Assembly (NCBI GenBank): GCA_003255025.1
Contig: QANY01000053.1
Coordinates: forward strand, 240,161-304,160
DNA: 64,000 nucleotides
From: Datisca glomerata
Lineage: Eukaryota; Streptophyta; Magnoliopsida; Cucurbitales; Datiscaceae
Reading direction: 5' to 3'
Position numbers and translations under genes: made by a program
The notes under the pieces: generated by a model
Database searches by the model: none
What the model was told of the DNA's origin: nothing
The model's input: only the letters and a program-made list of their open reading frames with translations
Shown here: positions 34,699-45,862 of the stretch, piece by piece
Layout of the letters: each line of letters opens with the position of its first letter
Numbering within the stretch: position 1 is the first letter of the stretch

Positions 34699-35004
34699 CT
34701 GGTCCCATTCATCATCCTTGATGGCGCCCTTGATATTTCTAAAGAATTATATTAATTGCCCACCTTTTTTTTCTCTCAGTAAAAGATGCAGCAACACCAG
34801 TATATATATCAACAATTGGAGATGCAAAACATAAGATTATAGCAGTTGTTGGAAATTCCCCCATTGTACAATTTGCCAAAAAAAATATCGCTTTGTACAA
34901 AAGTAGTGCAATGCAATGATAACCTGGAAGATTAAATTGACAGATAACTTGGAAGGCCAAATCAAAGTTCTTCTCCACAAGACTTTGTGATATTACAACG
35001 TCTC
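34699..35004 (-). pseudogene. Spatacsin C-terminus-like gene fragment with introns
   Basis: Minus strand: acceptor TTTTTGCAG at 35005, exon 35004-34924 encoding VVISQSLVEKNFDLAFQV and FNLP, donor CCAG/GTTATC. A second exon after a short intron encodes VDIYTGVAASFTERKK and, after a +1 shift in an A-run, FFRNIKGAIKDDEWDQ, ending at donor CAG/GTACTG (34698). I recall these blocks from plant spatacsin carboxy-terminus family proteins (large vesicle-traffic proteins related to SPG11). Only about 60 codons are present, the A-run shift breaks the frame and a stop follows GGQLI, so it is a transposed or degenerate gene fragment rather than a working gene. Confidence 0.6.
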
Positions 35005-36566
35005 CTGCAAAAATTCGTTTGCGACAAATAAAAGAAGAAAAAAAGGAGATAAAGAAGATCAAGTCCACGAGAAATGAAATTCAGAAGAAAAGGCATAAGT
35101 TGTGTGTAGATCAAGATCTTTTCATTCATGATCATGAGTCTAATGTCTTTTTTGTCCCTATCAAGTACCAGTGTTATACTAATAGAAGCATCACCAGTTT
35201 AATCTATCTCATTTGAAGTACTTGTAGTCTAATATGCTTTGAAACTATTAATCAAGACATAGAGTGGGTTAAGGCATAAGAAACGTTTATATTAATATTA
35301 ATCAAGAGAAATGAAATTATATTAATATAGTAAGATAGATTAATATAGTAATATAGTAAGAATGCAACCACTCCAATACAGAACAAGAGCAGTTCTCTTT
35401 AAGGTGAGGGTCAGCCATGCAGAACTTATAACACGTGGTCCAATAAAAAATTTCCCAGATAGTGAGATATCTAGTTAAAAACAACATTATTTGCATTCTT
35501 TTATTTTTTATAGAAAAAATGAAAAGTCATTAATGAAAAAGAACACAAATAAAAGGATGAAAAAGAACTACAAACAGAAGGATGTGAAAACAAGAACTCC
35601 TCACAAACAAAAAAGAAACAAAACTATTACAAATCAAAGTTATACCAGTTGTGCATAATAAAAAATAAAATAACATTATTTCCTGTATTATTTTTACATT
35701 AACATTCATGAAAGAAACTCACATCTAAAGACGGGTAAAGAAGTTAGCTAAAATATTAGTATCATTAACCTCATTTCTATGTTTATTACAAAAAATTTTC
35801 AGAAAATAACAAAGAAATCATCACATTTTCAATTAATGTCATTACCTATATTGAAACCCTAGCAGAGAACTTGACAAGTCCTTCTTCTGTAAGCTTCTCA
35901 GAGGCGCTTTTTCCTCTAATGCTCTTTGTCACATGCTTAGTAGAATCTATACGACTAGCATAGCTATGATTGAGAGAGGTCCACCTCATGACAAAGCACG
36001 ATGAAGCTCAGGGATAAGCTCATGTGGTCTGCGCCTCATGTAGAATCGTCTTATATGCGCATAAGTGTAAGAAGATTATAACAATTGAAAAAATTTCTTA
36101 AAATGAAAATTAGGGCATGGATGATACTTGACAAAGAAGGAGAGAACCGCATAGGGGAGTGAGAGCTTCAGGAGTGATGCAGGGACGGAGAATCTCAAAA
36201 GCAAAGGATTGTCAAAAGCGAAGGATTGTCATCGGTAAACAAAGATAGCAACGATGGTGGTGGAACAACAGCGCTGACGACTGCCCAGTACCGACGACGA
36301 CCACCCATACGACGACTTTGGCGTCGAGCTCTTTTATTACCGATCAAAAAGTGAATCTAAATAAGAAAGAAGAAGATATGCAATGTAATTTTTCTATAAA
36401 GAGCAACATATTTTTAGAAATGTAACGGAATTGAAAAAAGTGTAATTTAATAAGCTACGATATTTCAGCTTAAAGCTTTTTGACTTTTTAGCTTATTCAA
36501 GTTACCTGCGTATTTCAAAAAGCTGAGCCAAATATCCTTTAGAAGTTGGAAAATTTTACATTATAG
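35005..36566. other. No gene seen
   Basis: AT-rich spacer. A GC-richer patch at 36140-36340 (GACGACTGCCCAGTACCGAC) has no sustained frame. The stretch 36440-36545 (AAAAAGCTGAGCCAAATATC) resembles a small-element end seen near 37930. Confidence 0.35.
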
Positions 36567-37903
36567 ACAAGAGTAGGAAGAGTGTTTAAAGCAATAGCAT
36601 GTTTCTAGATTTAAAAGTAAATAGTAAATTTTTTAAATAATCAATCATTTTAGATAAAAATACCCTTCCTCCATATAAAGTAGCAAGCATATTAATTTGG
36701 GTAAATTAACTGACTATAATTGATATATCGAATTGATATATCCTATAATTAAGAAAATAAAAAATATATATTATTACGAAATCAACATAAATATACTATA
36801 AATTTGATATACTTAGAAATTAATATCTATAATTAATTGATACTAAATAGAAATTAAACTTTCCATAAAACTTAAATTTCAAAAATTAAACCAAGCTCTT
36901 CCCTCAACCACTTGGTAAACCAATCTCAGTCTCCTCTATTAAATAAAACTAATTTAAATTTTAAAATCCACGAATGATATTTAAGGAAAAAAATTAAAAA
37001 GTAAAAATCCAAACTATAGTTAAAATAACTACCCTAACTACGATAAAAAATCTGTCAATCAAACACAATTAAAACTAAAGAATAAAAACAATAAAAAAAA
37101 ACTTCCATAGTTGGAAACCATTCACGAAAACTCTTCATCCTCATGATTCCGCCATTGACGCCGGCAAACCCCCATTGAAAAAAAAAAATGATTTACCTTA
37201 GCCGTTAATGGAGTTTTTCTCTCATCAATTGAGTTATCCCTCGTTAATAGAGTTATTCCTCATCAATGGAGTTATCTTTTACCGTCAATGAATCTGTTTC
37301 GAGAGGGCGTCAATGGAGGTTTGTCAGCGTCAATGGCGGTCAATCGGTGATGAATGTTATCAATCGATGATGAAAGTTGATGAATGTTATCAATCGGTAA
37401 TGAATATTGACGAATGATTTCAGTTCAAAATAAGGATAAAGGTGGAGTATTTCAAATGTTTGATAAACGTAATAATCAATTACGGAATGAATGAGAGTAG
37501 TTTTTGAAACAAAAATATAATTCCAGCATAGATTCTCAATCGGTTATGGAAAATATATTTTCCATAACTGAAATCACCATAAAAAGTGGGCTTTAAGAAT
37601 TAAAAATCAATATCTAATTAAATATGATTTTAAAATAAAATATATTAATTGCATTAATAACCAAAAGTCTGAAATATATTAATTAAAATAAAAGATAATG
37701 CAATCATATTAATTATCATGGTCCCACGAAATCAAACACAATAATCCACACGTGAGGGGCAAAAATGTCAAGCAAAGTTTATTAACCGAAAATTGCTCAC
37801 GTGGCAACTAAAACAATGCTATTTACCTAAATAATCGAAAACCCTACTATACCTTAACTCAATTTTCAAAACTTGTCTATATGATGCAATTATTTTTAAA
37901 AGT
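36567..37903. repeat. Unidentified 1.3 kb dispersed repeat, copy 1
   Basis: It aligns along its full length with 43619-45021 in the same orientation. Shared landmarks are AGCAATAG, CATATAAAGTAGCAA, TATAATTGATATA, GCCATTGACG.CGGCAAACCC, a run of GTCAATGG and GATGAATGTTATCAATCG motifs, TTTCCATAACCGAAATCACC and ATCATGGTCCCACGAAATCA. No coding domain and no clear terminal repeats or target duplication. It could be a non-autonomous transposon. Confidence 0.75.
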
Positions 37904-38180
37904 AAGCTAATAGTTTTTTAAGTTAAAAAGTTATAAGCTGTAGTTCAAAAACTAAGCCAAACATGACTCTTTAACTTTGAAGTGATTAAATACTGATAAC
38001 AAAATGTAAACATCTTTATTATAAAATTTTGTGTAGCTAAATACATCATTGGTTACATTATTTTTCAACAGTCGAGATTACACAAACATGTACTATTTAT
38101 ATATTACCACGCAAGCACGTTGATAACAACATAAATAAAGTGAGACAAACAAAGAGTGTAAAAAGCTTATTAAGTGCTTC

Positions 38181-38507
38181 TTAGTGCCTCTTCAAAGAAA
38201 AACGTGCGCGTAGTAATTTAATTATAAACTCCATCTCTTCATTTTTAAGCCCTAGATGCTTTGAGCAAGAACGAAAACAGTCTTCAAGATAGGATTCACT
38301 CCCGACTTTAGCTAAACAATCATTAGCACAGATCAAAGCATGTCCGAAAGATTCTTCTTTATTCGGGTGATTGATATCCTTGCAATTAAGAGAGATGTAG
38401 GGAGGAAGATCAAGACCATCCTTTTTGGCTTGCACTGGACTATCCAAACGCATATTAGAGATTATTATCATCATCACCAGTAGGTTACACATATTATTTC
38501 CAACCAT
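38181..38507 (-). CDS. Small secreted CX3C-CX3C peptide, paralog 1
   Basis: 108 residues. Residues 1-27 form a signal peptide (MVGNNMCNLLVMMIIISNM, cleavage plausible after PVQA). The mature part has C42, then C60-AND-C64, 12 residues, C77-FRS-C81, and a tail LGLKNEEMEFIIKLL. The pairing CX3C-X12-CX3C is that of alpha-hairpinins, small helix-turn-helix plant peptides with two disulfides, some antimicrobial or protease-inhibiting. The tail LxNEExEF is shared with 51696-52147 and is not part of the alpha-hairpinin definition I know. A TATA box lies about 75 bp upstream. The frame is intact with one exon. The exact family and activity are unknown to me, and secretion is predicted only. Confidence 0.7.
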   Translation of the reverse strand: MVGNNMCNLLVMMIIISNMRLDSPVQAKKDGLDLPPYISLNCKDINHPNKEESFGHALICANDCLAKVGSESYLEDCFRSCSKHLGLKNEEMEFIIKLLRARFSLKRH

Positions 38508-38580
38508 TCTAGACTTGATTATTTCTTCTCAAGGCTGGATCAAATTTTTTTTACCTAAATTTTACAAATGCTAAATACTC

Positions 38581-38588
38581 ATATATAT
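38581..38588 (-). promoter_or_regulatory. TATA box of paralog 1
   Basis: TATATAT on the minus strand, about 75 bp upstream of the ATG at 38507, a normal distance for a plant gene with a 40-50 nt leader. An assembly gap begins about 16 bp further upstream. Confidence 0.45.
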
Positions 38589-38598
38589 CCATTTAGAA

Positions 38599-38626
38599 CC
38601 CCCCNNNNNNNNNNNNNNCCCCCCCC
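38599..38626. other. Assembly gap inside a poly(C) tract
   Basis: Six C, 14 N (38605-38618) and eight C. The true tract length and any promoter sequence in it are unknown. Confidence 0.95.
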
Positions 38627-38974
38627 AATAATAATCTGAACGCAAATCTTAAGTTTAATCAATAGGAAAATTCTAATCCGGAAGTTGACCATTGAATGAC
38701 TTGGAACAACGTCTTAAGAGTCCTAGAATTGGTCAAAACACTTATAGGAGCACAATAATTGGTCTCAAATAGTTGTAATAACATAATTTAATTCTATCTC
38801 AATGTAACTCTTATGCTATGCCAAATGCTATTTAAAATCTCACACATAATTAAAATATGTCTCCGGCCGGCTATTTTGAAAACTTACGTTTACGATAAAA
38901 CAATAAAAAATAAGGTGGAAAATTTAAAATCATTAATTATTAAGAATACTCAAATGGTCTGAGATTGTTGTATC

Positions 38975-40630
38975 TGTTTGGGGTTATGCCACAAAACATG
39001 TGTATTGACATTTTGATATAAAATTTAATAAGGATTACAGTTTTTTTATAACTGTTCTTTTAAATTATTATTGAATAATTTATATAAATATCTGAAAATT
39101 TCATATTCATTAATGAGACTATGATCTTATATTAGTACGAGAGGATTAGATCATAGATAATGAATAAAATTATCAATAACATATTAAAGTACAGAATCTT
39201 TAATGAATAGTTGCTAGTACGATTCACTAAACATTATGAATGCATGTGATCTAGATCTGGATCATTGATGTGGATAGACATCTTAGTGAATGTGTTTTAT
39301 ATAATGAGATTATATATGATTAGACTGATGTGAATTAATATATTTATCAACGTACCGTTTATCACAAAGATTTAATACACAGTAATTCGATGATCATATG
39401 TAGATCAGTCTGAATCCTGACTAGTCATTAACTTCTATGCATTTATACTGGATCTTTTGATTCACTCGTTAAGATTTGTTTGAAAACTAGGTTAGTGACT
39501 TTTGTTTTGGAGATTCAGTGATATGGATGGCTAGGAACATGATCTTACAAGATTTGGAATCTAAGTTTTCCTAACGGATCATACATTGGTTCTCTAAAGT
39601 GTTAATTCTAGAACTCAATGGTTATTGAGCTCAAATTTATAATAAGATTATAAATTAGTCATTCACTAGTGGATTAATGGTACTTAAAGATTAAGAGGTA
39701 ATTAGAAGGGTAGAACAGTAATTTTAACCAATTCTAATTTATGAACCAATAATTGGATGGCAGAACTACGTGAAAAGATTATATCAGTGGACTACATGAG
39801 AATACTATGTAAATATAATCTATAATCTTTAAGAATGCAATTCTATATTTATTGTAGAGTAATAATAGAATTAATAAATAAGATTATTTAATTAAAGAGT
39901 TTAATTAATAATCTGATTTATTGCAGCTTAGGATTATAGGCTCATGGTCCCCAAGTCACCTCTATACTACGTAGTACATGGTGTGCATATTTCATGACAT
40001 GAAAAAATGAATTACTTGCAAATGAATTTTATTTTTGGGCAAGTACATAATTATGAGATAATTATGTGTAATTAATTAATATAAAATTAATTAACTGAAT
40101 TCTTTATATGTAATAATATAATTTTTGGAATTAAGATATATAAATAATTATCGATTTTTTTAGTTAACGATAAGTGAGACAAAATATCTAATTTACAAAA
40201 TTAGATAATTGAATTATTATTAGATAATAATTTAGATCAACTAAATTTGTTATTTATGAAATAATAGATAATTTAATTGATAGAGATAATTAGATATGCT
40301 AATTTTAAATTAACTAATATCTAGATATTTAATTTATTAAATAAATATTAAATATGCAGTAATTGTCACGTGTCAATCACTGATTGGGTATCAGAGATTG
40401 ACATGGACTACTGTAGCGCCACGCCACGTGGCACTACAATTGTATACAATAGCAATGGGCAGCACTATTATTGATAATTTTACAATTATATATTATTTCA
40501 GTCATCCAAAATATATGATATGCCATTATCAAGAAAAATATACATATATTATTCTGATGGCCTAAGATAATGAGTCAGTTCAATGAGTTCAATCAGAGTA
40601 ATGAGAGAATCAGTTCATCAATTAAAAGTG
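38975..40630 (+). mobile_element. Copia LTR D, 3' truncated
   Basis: It starts TGTTTGGGGTTATGCCACAA and aligns with LTRs A-C to about 40630, where homology stops. It carries the GCCACGTGGC G-box motif near 40425. Neither internal copia sequence nor a right end is present. Confidence 0.75.
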
Positions 40631-41035
40631 GAGAGAAGAGCACAATTCTTGAAAAAGCAATTCTATGATTAAGAGCTAAGGCCTTGAAGATCCTTGGAGA
40701 TCATGAATAATTCAAACTGTGCAAAAGAAGATTTAGTTGAATAGAGCCATAAAAATGCTTCGACTTGACTTCATTAAAAGTAAAATTAAATTTTTCTGAA
40801 TCATAAAAACAACTGAGCGAAGTATGTTTTGTTTGTCTGGCTAAATCGTCGTGCATTCAACTTATCAACCCCAAGACCGGTTAGGTCCAGATTAGTGTAA
40901 CAATCTTGATAGTGAGATTGACTTTAGTAATTCAAATTGTAGTTGAAGTCTTCTTTTATGATAAGATATGCTTGGTGGATATCTTTGAAAATATTCTATC
41001 TAATCACCTTATTTCCTGTTTTAATCAAATTGAGA
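40631..41035. other. No gene seen
   Basis: No sustained frame, no recognised repeat. Confidence 0.35.
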
Positions 41036-41482
41036 AGTTAACATAATTTTATCAGAACTTTTCACCCTGAAATTCAATTGCGTCGATTCAAAAAGCACTG
41101 AAAATATAACACACAGGCCAAAAATTCACATTTCACAACAAAGACGTAATTCGGACGTTTATTGGGACAAAATCAAGTTCGACGTAGAGAAGGTTTTTGA
41201 AGTTCAAATCTTGGTGCCCCATAACTTATTTTATCATTACTTTTCACCCCTGAATCCAATTGCGACTACTCAAAAACCATTGAAAAGATAACATAAAACC
41301 CAACAACTTTACATGTCACACAACAGACCTAAATCGGAAGTTTTTTGTGTCAAAAGCAAGCACGAATTTGACATGACTAGTGAGTCACGGTATTCACTTT
41401 TTGCGGTTCGAATCATTGGTGCCCTCACAGTTATCTTATCATAGCGTTTTACCTAGATATCCGATTGCATCGATTCAAAATG
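41036..41482. repeat. About 190-bp tandem repeat, 2.4 copies
   Basis: Three starts share ATTTTATCA.AACTTTTCACCCT, C.ATTGCG, and TCAAAAA.C..TGAAAA.ATAACA (41036, about 41224 and about 41425). Each unit ends with a phrase like GTTCAAATCTTGGTGCCC. The second end (GCGGTTCGAATCATTGGTG) looks superficially like a tRNA T-loop but has no tRNA around it. Confidence 0.7.
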
Positions 41483-41955
41483 AGAATGTTCGTCCAAGCA
41501 GAGCATGAGGATGCTCCTTCGATCGGCTGATCATGAGGATGCTCGTTTGGACTGCGGAGCATGAGGATGATCGTCCGTCGGTGGAGCTTGAAGATGCTCC
41601 TTCGATCGGTGGAGCTTGAGGATGCTCGTCCGGTCGACGGAGCATGAGGAAGCTTGTTTGGTCGGTGGAGCGTAAGTATGCTCGTCCGGGCAACGGGGCA
41701 TGACGATGCTTGTCCGGACGGGCGAGCATGAGCTTGCTCGTCTGGGTGACAGATCATGAGGATGCTCGCTCGGACGACGGAGCATGAGAATGCACGTCTA
41801 CTCACCAGAGCATGATAATGCTCATCCGGACAGTAGAGCGTTAAGATGCTCGTCTGGGCGGGCGAGCATGAGGATGCTCATTCGGTCGCTAGAGCATGAA
41901 TATGCTCGTTGAGAAAAGCAGGATGGTGCTCGTCCAGTCGTTGGAGCATGAGGAA
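41483..41955. repeat. 28-bp GC-rich minisatellite, about 16 copies
   Basis: Units of 27-30 bp read GAGCATGAGGATGCTCGTCC plus a variable GG.CG.CG. They contain the self-complementary word GAGCAT...ATGCTC. Because 28 is not a multiple of three, all three minus-strand frames stay open (41449-41805, 41475-41729, 41531-41785) and give similar His/Pro/Ser-rich peptides. I do not consider these genes. Confidence 0.85.
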
Positions 41956-41959
41956 GGTC

Positions 41960-42730
41960 CGTAAACTTTGGTAAAACTGTAGCAGACCGACGTGGCCCCA
42001 TTTTAGGTCAAGGGTTGAGCTTGACAGGAAAAACGTGGGGACTTAGCACCTTCGGGCCAAGTGTAGAACTATGGCAGACCAAAATATGAGGACTTAGATT
42101 CGTGAAAATCATTCTCGAGATTGCGCCTTATTTTATACGAAGTTTGGATGCTTGGAAATCACGCGTCAAGGGGTTTGGTGCCTGAAGTTTATCCTTATGG
42201 CTTGTATTCATTGCAGACCAAGCTCAAGTACTTGGCGTTCGGACCACAAAAACTTATGTACCCTAGAATTGCTCTTAGGATCTTCCTCGTACGGACTAAG
42301 CTTAATCACTTGGTAGTTAAACCCTGAGAACTTATAAGTTTGAGAACTACTCTCAATGCTTGTGCCTCTTTGCAAACGAAGTTTATATCTTCGGTAGTTG
42401 GACCATGATAATTTATGTGCCAAAGAATTGCTAGGTCGATGCCTTGTCACGTAGACAATATTAGGACTTGTGGCTTCGAATGAAAACTTTAAGACATTTC
42501 CGTTGGGTAAAAATAGGAAGTCTTATGACAATAAGTGAAAAAATTTGGACTTTTGCCTCGGTGAAAACTGAAGGACCTGGGCCTTAAGTGAAAACTCAAT
42601 GACTTTTTTCCTTGCTGAAAACCAAATGAACTTTGCATTGGGGAAAACCAATTGAATTTTGCCTCAATAAAGACCAAATGACTTCCTGCCTTAAGTGAAC
42701 ACTTAATGACTTTTGTTTTGAGATGAAGTG
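41960..42730. repeat. Further degenerate tandem repeats
   Basis: 41960-42480 has about four diverged units of roughly 100-110 bp around CAGACCAAGCTCAAGTACTTGG-type sequence (CAGACCAA..., GGACTTAG, GAACTTAT). 42480-42730 has about seven units of 30-40 bp with GTGAAAACT and ATGACTTTTGCCT. With the two arrays upstream this makes four unrelated arrays side by side, which resembles a variable 3' zone of a gypsy element, but no LTR or pol is attached. Confidence 0.55.
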
Positions 42731-43618
42731 AGCCACAAAATGTAGGTAAAGGAAGTGAGGCATGAAGTGTAGGTAAAGGATACGACTTTTTTTTCATCAC
42801 GGCTACTGTGAATTTCAACTACTACGAATCAATGCACAATATGAAATTCGTTACCCCTATTTTACGTCCTAAGTTTAACACAGATATGTGAAGTCGGCAG
42901 ATGATGAGTTTGGTAGCAAATGTCATTTCCATAACGAAGTCTGTAAGTGCTTAGCCTTGATAATTGTCTGAATTGGTAGAACTATCAAATTTTTCATGCT
43001 CGATTGTCCACTTCATCAATATGCCTAACCCGTTTGGGTTGTGAAGTACTACCTATAGAGAATGATTGGTTTTGGCTCAAGAGTTTGGCTAAGATCATTG
43101 GCATAACTTTAAAAGGCTTGTTCAAGTTACGAAGAAAAGATGTTGGAGCTAAGCTAACGAAACCAAGGTTGACAGAGCATCATAGACGTAGCTAAGCTAA
43201 TAGAGCCACGGTTGACGGAGCCAAATCCAACGGAGTGTCAATTGATTGAGTTACCAGAATGCATTAAAATTCTCTCATTGTTGTTTCTTGTGTTCACCAT
43301 TACAATAGAGCGTGACAAAGTTTCAAGTTAGAATATCTACTGTCATAGGTGTTGTCACACGTCGTCAGGTACGTGGATGATGAACTCGAGAATGTAAGAT
43401 AAAAGGAGTGAACACAAGAGTATCAACTTGACACCAGTGTGGTGCCTAGCCAATTAGACTCTGACGCTTAAGTGAGTAATGATTTTGATAGCATGAGGCC
43501 AGAGAACTAGATAATGAATACCTTGTGAATGAGCTATGCGCCTTATATTTATATGGAGAAGTCATGGGCTTTCCATAGGTCAAAGAGTCTGTGTCGGGCT
43601 CGAGACTGATCTAATCTA
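42731..43618. other. No gene seen
   Basis: No credible coding frame. 43140-43240 has a short repeat of GGAGCTAAGCTAA/GACGGAGCC words. The part at 43320-43600 looks LTR-like in composition but has no boundaries I can defend. Confidence 0.35.
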
Positions 43619-45021
43619 AGAGGGTGTTTTAAGCAATAACAGATTTTCTAGACACATAGGTAAATAGTAAGTTTTCTAAAAATTCAATCATTTTAGACAA
43701 AACAATCTTCCGTCCATATAAAGTAGCAACGCTATTAATTCGGATAAATCAACTAACTATAATTGATATACCTAATTGATATACCCTATAATTAAAGCAA
43801 CAAGAAATATAGATTATTACGAAATCAACCTAAATATACTATAAAATCTGAAAATTTTGATAAATCCACAAATCACGCCACCTTTAAAACACATGATTTT
43901 AAATCCCTTAACCACCGTAATTAATAGATTACTGATATACTTAGAAATTAATATCTGCAATTAATTGATACTAAATAGAAATTAAATTTTCCATCAAACT
44001 TAAATTTTCCATCAAACTTAAATTTTCAAAAAGTAAACAATCCCACCTCTCCCTCAATCGCTCGATAAACCAATCTCAACATTCTCTATTAAAATAAACT
44101 AATTCAAATTTTAAAATCCACTAATGATATTTTAGGAGAACTAAATTAAAAAGTAAAAACTTAAACTACAGTTAAGATAACTACCTTAACTAGGGTAAAA
44201 AAAAAATCCGTCAATCAAACACAATCAAAACTAAAGAATGAAAAAAATCAAGTAAGGACTTCCATAGTTGCAAACCATTCCCAAAAGGTCTCCATCCTCC
44301 CGACACCGCCATTGACGTCGGCAAACCCTCATTGAGAAAAGATGATATATCTTTGTCGTCAATAGAGTTTTTCTCTCGTCAATGGAGTGACCTTTTACCG
44401 ATAATGATTCTGTTTCAGGTGGGCTTCAATGGAGATTTGTCGACGTCAATGGCGGTCAGTCACTGATGAATATTGATGCATGTTATCAATCGGTGATGAA
44501 CGTTGATGAATGTTATCAATCGATGATGAATGTGATGAATGATTTTTCTGTCAAAATAAGTATGAAGGTGGAGTAATTTAGATGTTTGATAAACACAATA
44601 ATCAATTCTGGAATGAATGCGTGTTGTTTTTGAAACAAAGCTATAATTCCAAAATATATTATCAATTTCGGTTATGTATTTTCCATAACCGAAATCACCC
44701 TAAAAGTGGGATTTAAAAATTAATTATCAATATCTAATTAAATATTATTTTAAATATATATATATTAATTGCATTAATAACTGAAATTCCAGAATATATT
44801 AATTAAAATAAAAGATAATGCCATCTTATTACTTATCATGGTCCCACGAAATCAAATAAAATAATCTACACATGAGGGTAAAAAGGTCAAGAAAAATTCA
44901 TCAACTAAAAATTACTTATGTGTCGACTAAAAAATTATTATTTACCTAAATAATTGAAAATCCTGCTATACCTAAACTCAAGTTTCAAAATTCTATATGG
45001 TGCAATTACTTTTACTAAAAT
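43619..45021. repeat. Unidentified dispersed repeat, copy 2
   Basis: Direct copy of 36567-37903. Relative to copy 1 it has an extra segment of about 85 bp at 43858-43940 and several small indels. No coding content. Confidence 0.75.
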
Positions 45022-45401
45022 CCTTAGTTAATTTCATCAAGTGAAAAAATATGTTAAATTTTGTTAAGCGACCAATTTTTTGAATTTTTATTAATGAAAA
45101 TATGACAAATCTTAAACGGAAATTTAAACTTCAAAAGTCCTCTAATTTAGTTATTTTTTAAGATAAAATCTAACATAAATGTAGTTAATGGGTATTACAG
45201 TAAATTAGTTTTTAATTACATTAATATTTGTGAAAAATGGTTATTCTTTCAATTATTACTATTACCGCCTATTTACAAAAAAATGTTTTCAAATGATATA
45301 TTTGATTAAACCGCCTAAATTTTACTTCTCATACTCAACTCATAACCATGTAAAATTACATGGGTTGTATGGGCAATACCCATTAAGATATGACCAGTGA
45401 G

Positions 45402-45862
45402 TAGGGTGTGCAAGCGTCTCGAAAAAACTATCCCGAACCGAGTGGGAGGGACGTAAAATTTTTGTCTCGTGCGAGACGGGACGAGACACGGGACAAAAGT
45501 CCTTGTCCAGACTTTGTCCCTTCCCGTCCCGTCCCGATATATATATACACATTGTATTTTTTTTATTTTAGCATTAATTCTTTTTATTTTTAATCTGTAA
45601 TTGATTTCTAATCTTTATAATATAGTATAAAACTCTAAAAAAATGCCCAACCAGCCCAAAATCCAAAATAAAAAATCAAATCCAGTCCAAAATGGTAAAA
45701 AAACAAAAAATGCAGTAAAAAATTGGGAAAAAATCCATCTCATCCCGCACGGGATTTTCTCTCTATATGGGATGAGGGGACTCAAAAACAGTTGTCCCGT
45801 CCCGATCGGGATGGGACAAAAAAACTAAAAACTCATTCCGTCTCGTCCCGTATACACCCCTA
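45402..45862. mobile_element. hAT-like non-autonomous element
   Basis: The left end TAGGGTGTGCA and the right end TATACACCCCTA are short imperfect inverted repeats. GGGACGGGAC-type motifs lie inside both ends. Flanks CCAGTGAG and CGCTTGAG match at 5 of 8 positions, a weak 8-bp duplication. It lacks a transposase frame. Confidence 0.5.

Noticed and set aside
36583..37888. The 1.3 kb repeat as a solo LTR (TG...CA limits)
   Set aside because: Flanks of both copies show no 5-bp duplication, and there is no TATA box or polyadenylation-like region in the expected place.
41400..41420. GGTTCGAATC, a tRNA T-loop-like word
   Set aside because: No acceptor, D or anticodon stem can be built around it, and the neighbouring repeat unit has the same phrase without the match.
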